A stretch of 44,070 nt of DNA, taken from positions 1-44,070 of the forward strand of contig JAFRJC010000106.1 of the NCBI GenBank assembly GCA_017432445.1, read 5' to 3'. The position numbers and the translations under genes were made by a program. Positions within the stretch are counted from its first letter, which is position 1. The number at the start of each line of letters is the position of its first letter. Of this stretch, positions 41,601 through 44,070 are shown piece by piece. The notes below the pieces were generated by a model, which saw nothing but the letters and a program-made list of their open reading frames with translations, had not been told where the DNA came from and did not search any database. The DNA comes from Eggerthellaceae bacterium (lineage in GTDB: Bacteria; Actinomycetota; Coriobacteriia; Coriobacteriales; Eggerthellaceae).

Positions 41601-42587
41601 ATGCCGTCCGAAGGAAAGCAGAAGCATAAGCTCAAGCTCGTGTACCTCATGCGCATCCTCGAGGAGGAGACCGACGAAGAACGCGGCCTCGCCATGCCGC
41701 AGATCATCGAGCGCCTGGAGGCTTTGGGGGTTCCCGCCGAGCGCAAATCCATCTACCGCGACATCGCGGTGCTGCGCGACGCTGGCGTGGAGATCAGGAT
41801 GCTGCCCAAACGGCCGGTCGAATATGCGCTCATCCGCAGTGAGCTGGGGATCGATGATGTCATGATGCTCATCGATATCGTGCAATCGAGCCGCTTCATC
41901 ACGGAACGGAAATCCAATGCGCTGGTGAAGAGCTTGAAGGGGCTCGTGAGCGAGCGAGAGCGCAAGATGCTCGACAAGCGCGTGCATGTTCGAGGGCGCG
42001 TCAAAAGCCAGAGCGAGTCGATTTTCCACAGCGTCGACGTGATCCACGAGGCGCTGCAGCGCAAACGAAAGATTCGCTTCCTCTACTTCAGCTATGGAAC
42101 GGACCTCAGGCGTTCGGCGCGCCATGAAGGCAAGCGCTACGAGCTGACGCCCGTGCGCGTCGTGTTCGCAGAGGGCAACTACTACCTGGCTGCCTACGAC
42201 GACGAAGCAAGCATGGTCAAGACGTACCGGGTCGATCGCATGGAGCTGCTCCAGGTAAGCGACGCACCCGCGACCCGCTGCGCAGCCATCGCAAACTACG
42301 ATTACGAAGACTTCGCCTACCAGAGCTTCAGCATGTTCCATGGCGAGCCGATGCGCGTCACGCTGCATGTGAAGGCACAGCTCATGGACGTGATCGTCGA
42401 CCGTTTCGGACGCGATGTCGAAGTGCTCAAACGCACGCCTGATTTCGCCGAGATCCTCGTGGACGTGCGCAAGAGCCCGCAGTTCTTCGGCTGGATCGCC
42501 GGGTTGGACGGAGGCGTCACGATAGCGGCCCCGAAGAGGCTTGCCGCCGAGTACCGTGAATGGCTGAAGTCGCTTATACGGGACTAA
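41601..42587 (+). CDS. WYL-domain transcriptional regulator
   Basis: 328 residues from ATG 41601, right after AAAGGGGGAGG. An N-terminal winged helix-turn-helix (RILEEETDEERGLAMPQIIE, then ERKSIYRDIAVLRDAG) is followed by the WYL ligand-sensing domain (about 150-240, with IRFLYFSYG, YELTPVRVVFAEGNYYLAAY and TYRVDRM) and a C-terminal domain. WYL proteins sense nucleotide or DNA-damage signals in many bacteria. Here the ligand is unknown. The neighbours are the divergent short membrane protein/CapA pair and rpoB, so an autoregulatory or neighbour-control role is possible. Confidence 0.88.
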   Translation: MPSEGKQKHKLKLVYLMRILEEETDEERGLAMPQIIERLEALGVPAERKSIYRDIAVLRDAGVEIRMLPKRPVEYALIRSELGIDDVMMLIDIVQSSRFITERKSNALVKSLKGLVSERERKMLDKRVHVRGRVKSQSESIFHSVDVIHEALQRKRKIRFLYFSYGTDLRRSARHEGKRYELTPVRVVFAEGNYYLAAYDDEASMVKTYRVDRMELLQVSDAPATRCAAIANYDYEDFAYQSFSMFHGEPMRVTLHVKAQLMDVIVDRFGRDVEVLKRTPDFAEILVDVRKSPQFFGWIAGLDGGVTIAAPKRLAAEYREWLKSLIRD

Positions 42588-42664
42588 GCATTTTCTCGAA
42601 CGGCTTTCTCCCAGTTCGAAGCGCAAAAACAACAGCAAACAACCACACTTGCTAAAAAAAATCC

Positions 42665-42693
42665 TTGACTTGGCCTCGCGCGCGTAATATTCT
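42665..42693 (+). promoter_or_regulatory. Promoter of rpoB
   Basis: TTGACT (42665-42670) and TATTCT (42688-42693) are separated by exactly 17 bases, a good housekeeping-sigma match. Transcription would start near 42700, giving a leader of about 40 bases ending in AAGGAGG. Confidence 0.75.
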
Positions 42694-42742
42694 ACAACAC
42701 TGTGCATTTTTGCGGAAAACGAGGTGTCCAAGAAGGAGGAAG

Positions 42743-44070
<1,328 letters not shown>

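Overview
The window is about 60% GC and densely coded. It looks like the chromosome of a Gram-positive, high-GC gut actinobacterium of the class Coriobacteriia, probably Eggerthellaceae. That placement is an inference from gene content: a two-subunit class I fumarase, a MobB-MobA fusion beside a multi-cluster ferredoxin, a BspA-like surface protein, Ser/Ala/Glu-rich lipoproteins, the non-mevalonate isoprenoid pathway, and an actinobacterial style of rpoB. No prophage, insertion sequence or CRISPR array was recognised.

Layout. 1-4.1 kb: the 3' part of a CapA-type metallophosphatase, a 34-residue membrane peptide on the opposite strand, and a type IA topoisomerase. A 116-bp near-perfect palindrome follows. 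4.3-12.6 kb: a co-directional run of fumarase alpha and beta, tmk, holB, ricT/yaaT, pncB, a decayed degV scrap, an intact DegV protein and a PflX-like radical-SAM protein. 12.6-13.07 kb is a non-coding island of structured repeats. 13.1-17.5 kb is on the minus strand: murI, pyrE, a large BspA-like gene split by one in-frame amber codon, and tRNA-Thr. 17.6-25.1 kb: mobBA, a polyferredoxin, a polar amino-acid ABC transporter (lipoprotein, permease, ATPase) and an HtrA-type protease. 25.3-35.7 kb is the conserved block pyrH-frr-uppS-cdsA-dxr-rseP-ispG-proS, interrupted by three unusual non-coding inserts. 35.9-39.7 kb: rlmB, a YacP/NYN nuclease, a phasin-like protein and an ABC1/UbiB kinase. 39.8-41.4 kb, minus strand: a second CapA protein and a short membrane protein. 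41.6 kb to the end: a WYL-domain regulator and the start of rpoB.

How the genes work together. The central block couples nucleotide supply and ribosome recycling (pyrH, frr) to envelope lipid synthesis. UppS makes the lipid carrier, CdsA makes CDP-diacylglycerol, Dxr and IspG make isoprenoid precursors, and RseP is an intramembrane protease. MurI, PyrE, Tmk and HolB serve wall and DNA synthesis. MobBA and the polyferredoxin fit a molybdoenzyme-based anaerobic respiratory lifestyle, and the fumarase fits the same metabolism.

Most notable: (i) a structured repeat family with a 157-bp period at two loci 17 kb apart; (ii) an RseP that appears to lack its PDZ domain and instead carries a roughly 120-residue insert with a winged-helix-like segment, possibly translated from a leaderless mRNA; (iii) the amber-split BspA gene; (iv) an AT-rich inverted-repeat element ending next to a perfect lac-operator-like palindrome in front of proS; (v) a family of short ATGAGTCG hairpins used as terminators, with one copy in a divergent promoter region; (vi) a 34-residue membrane peptide behind three TTAAG repeats spaced exactly 11 bp.
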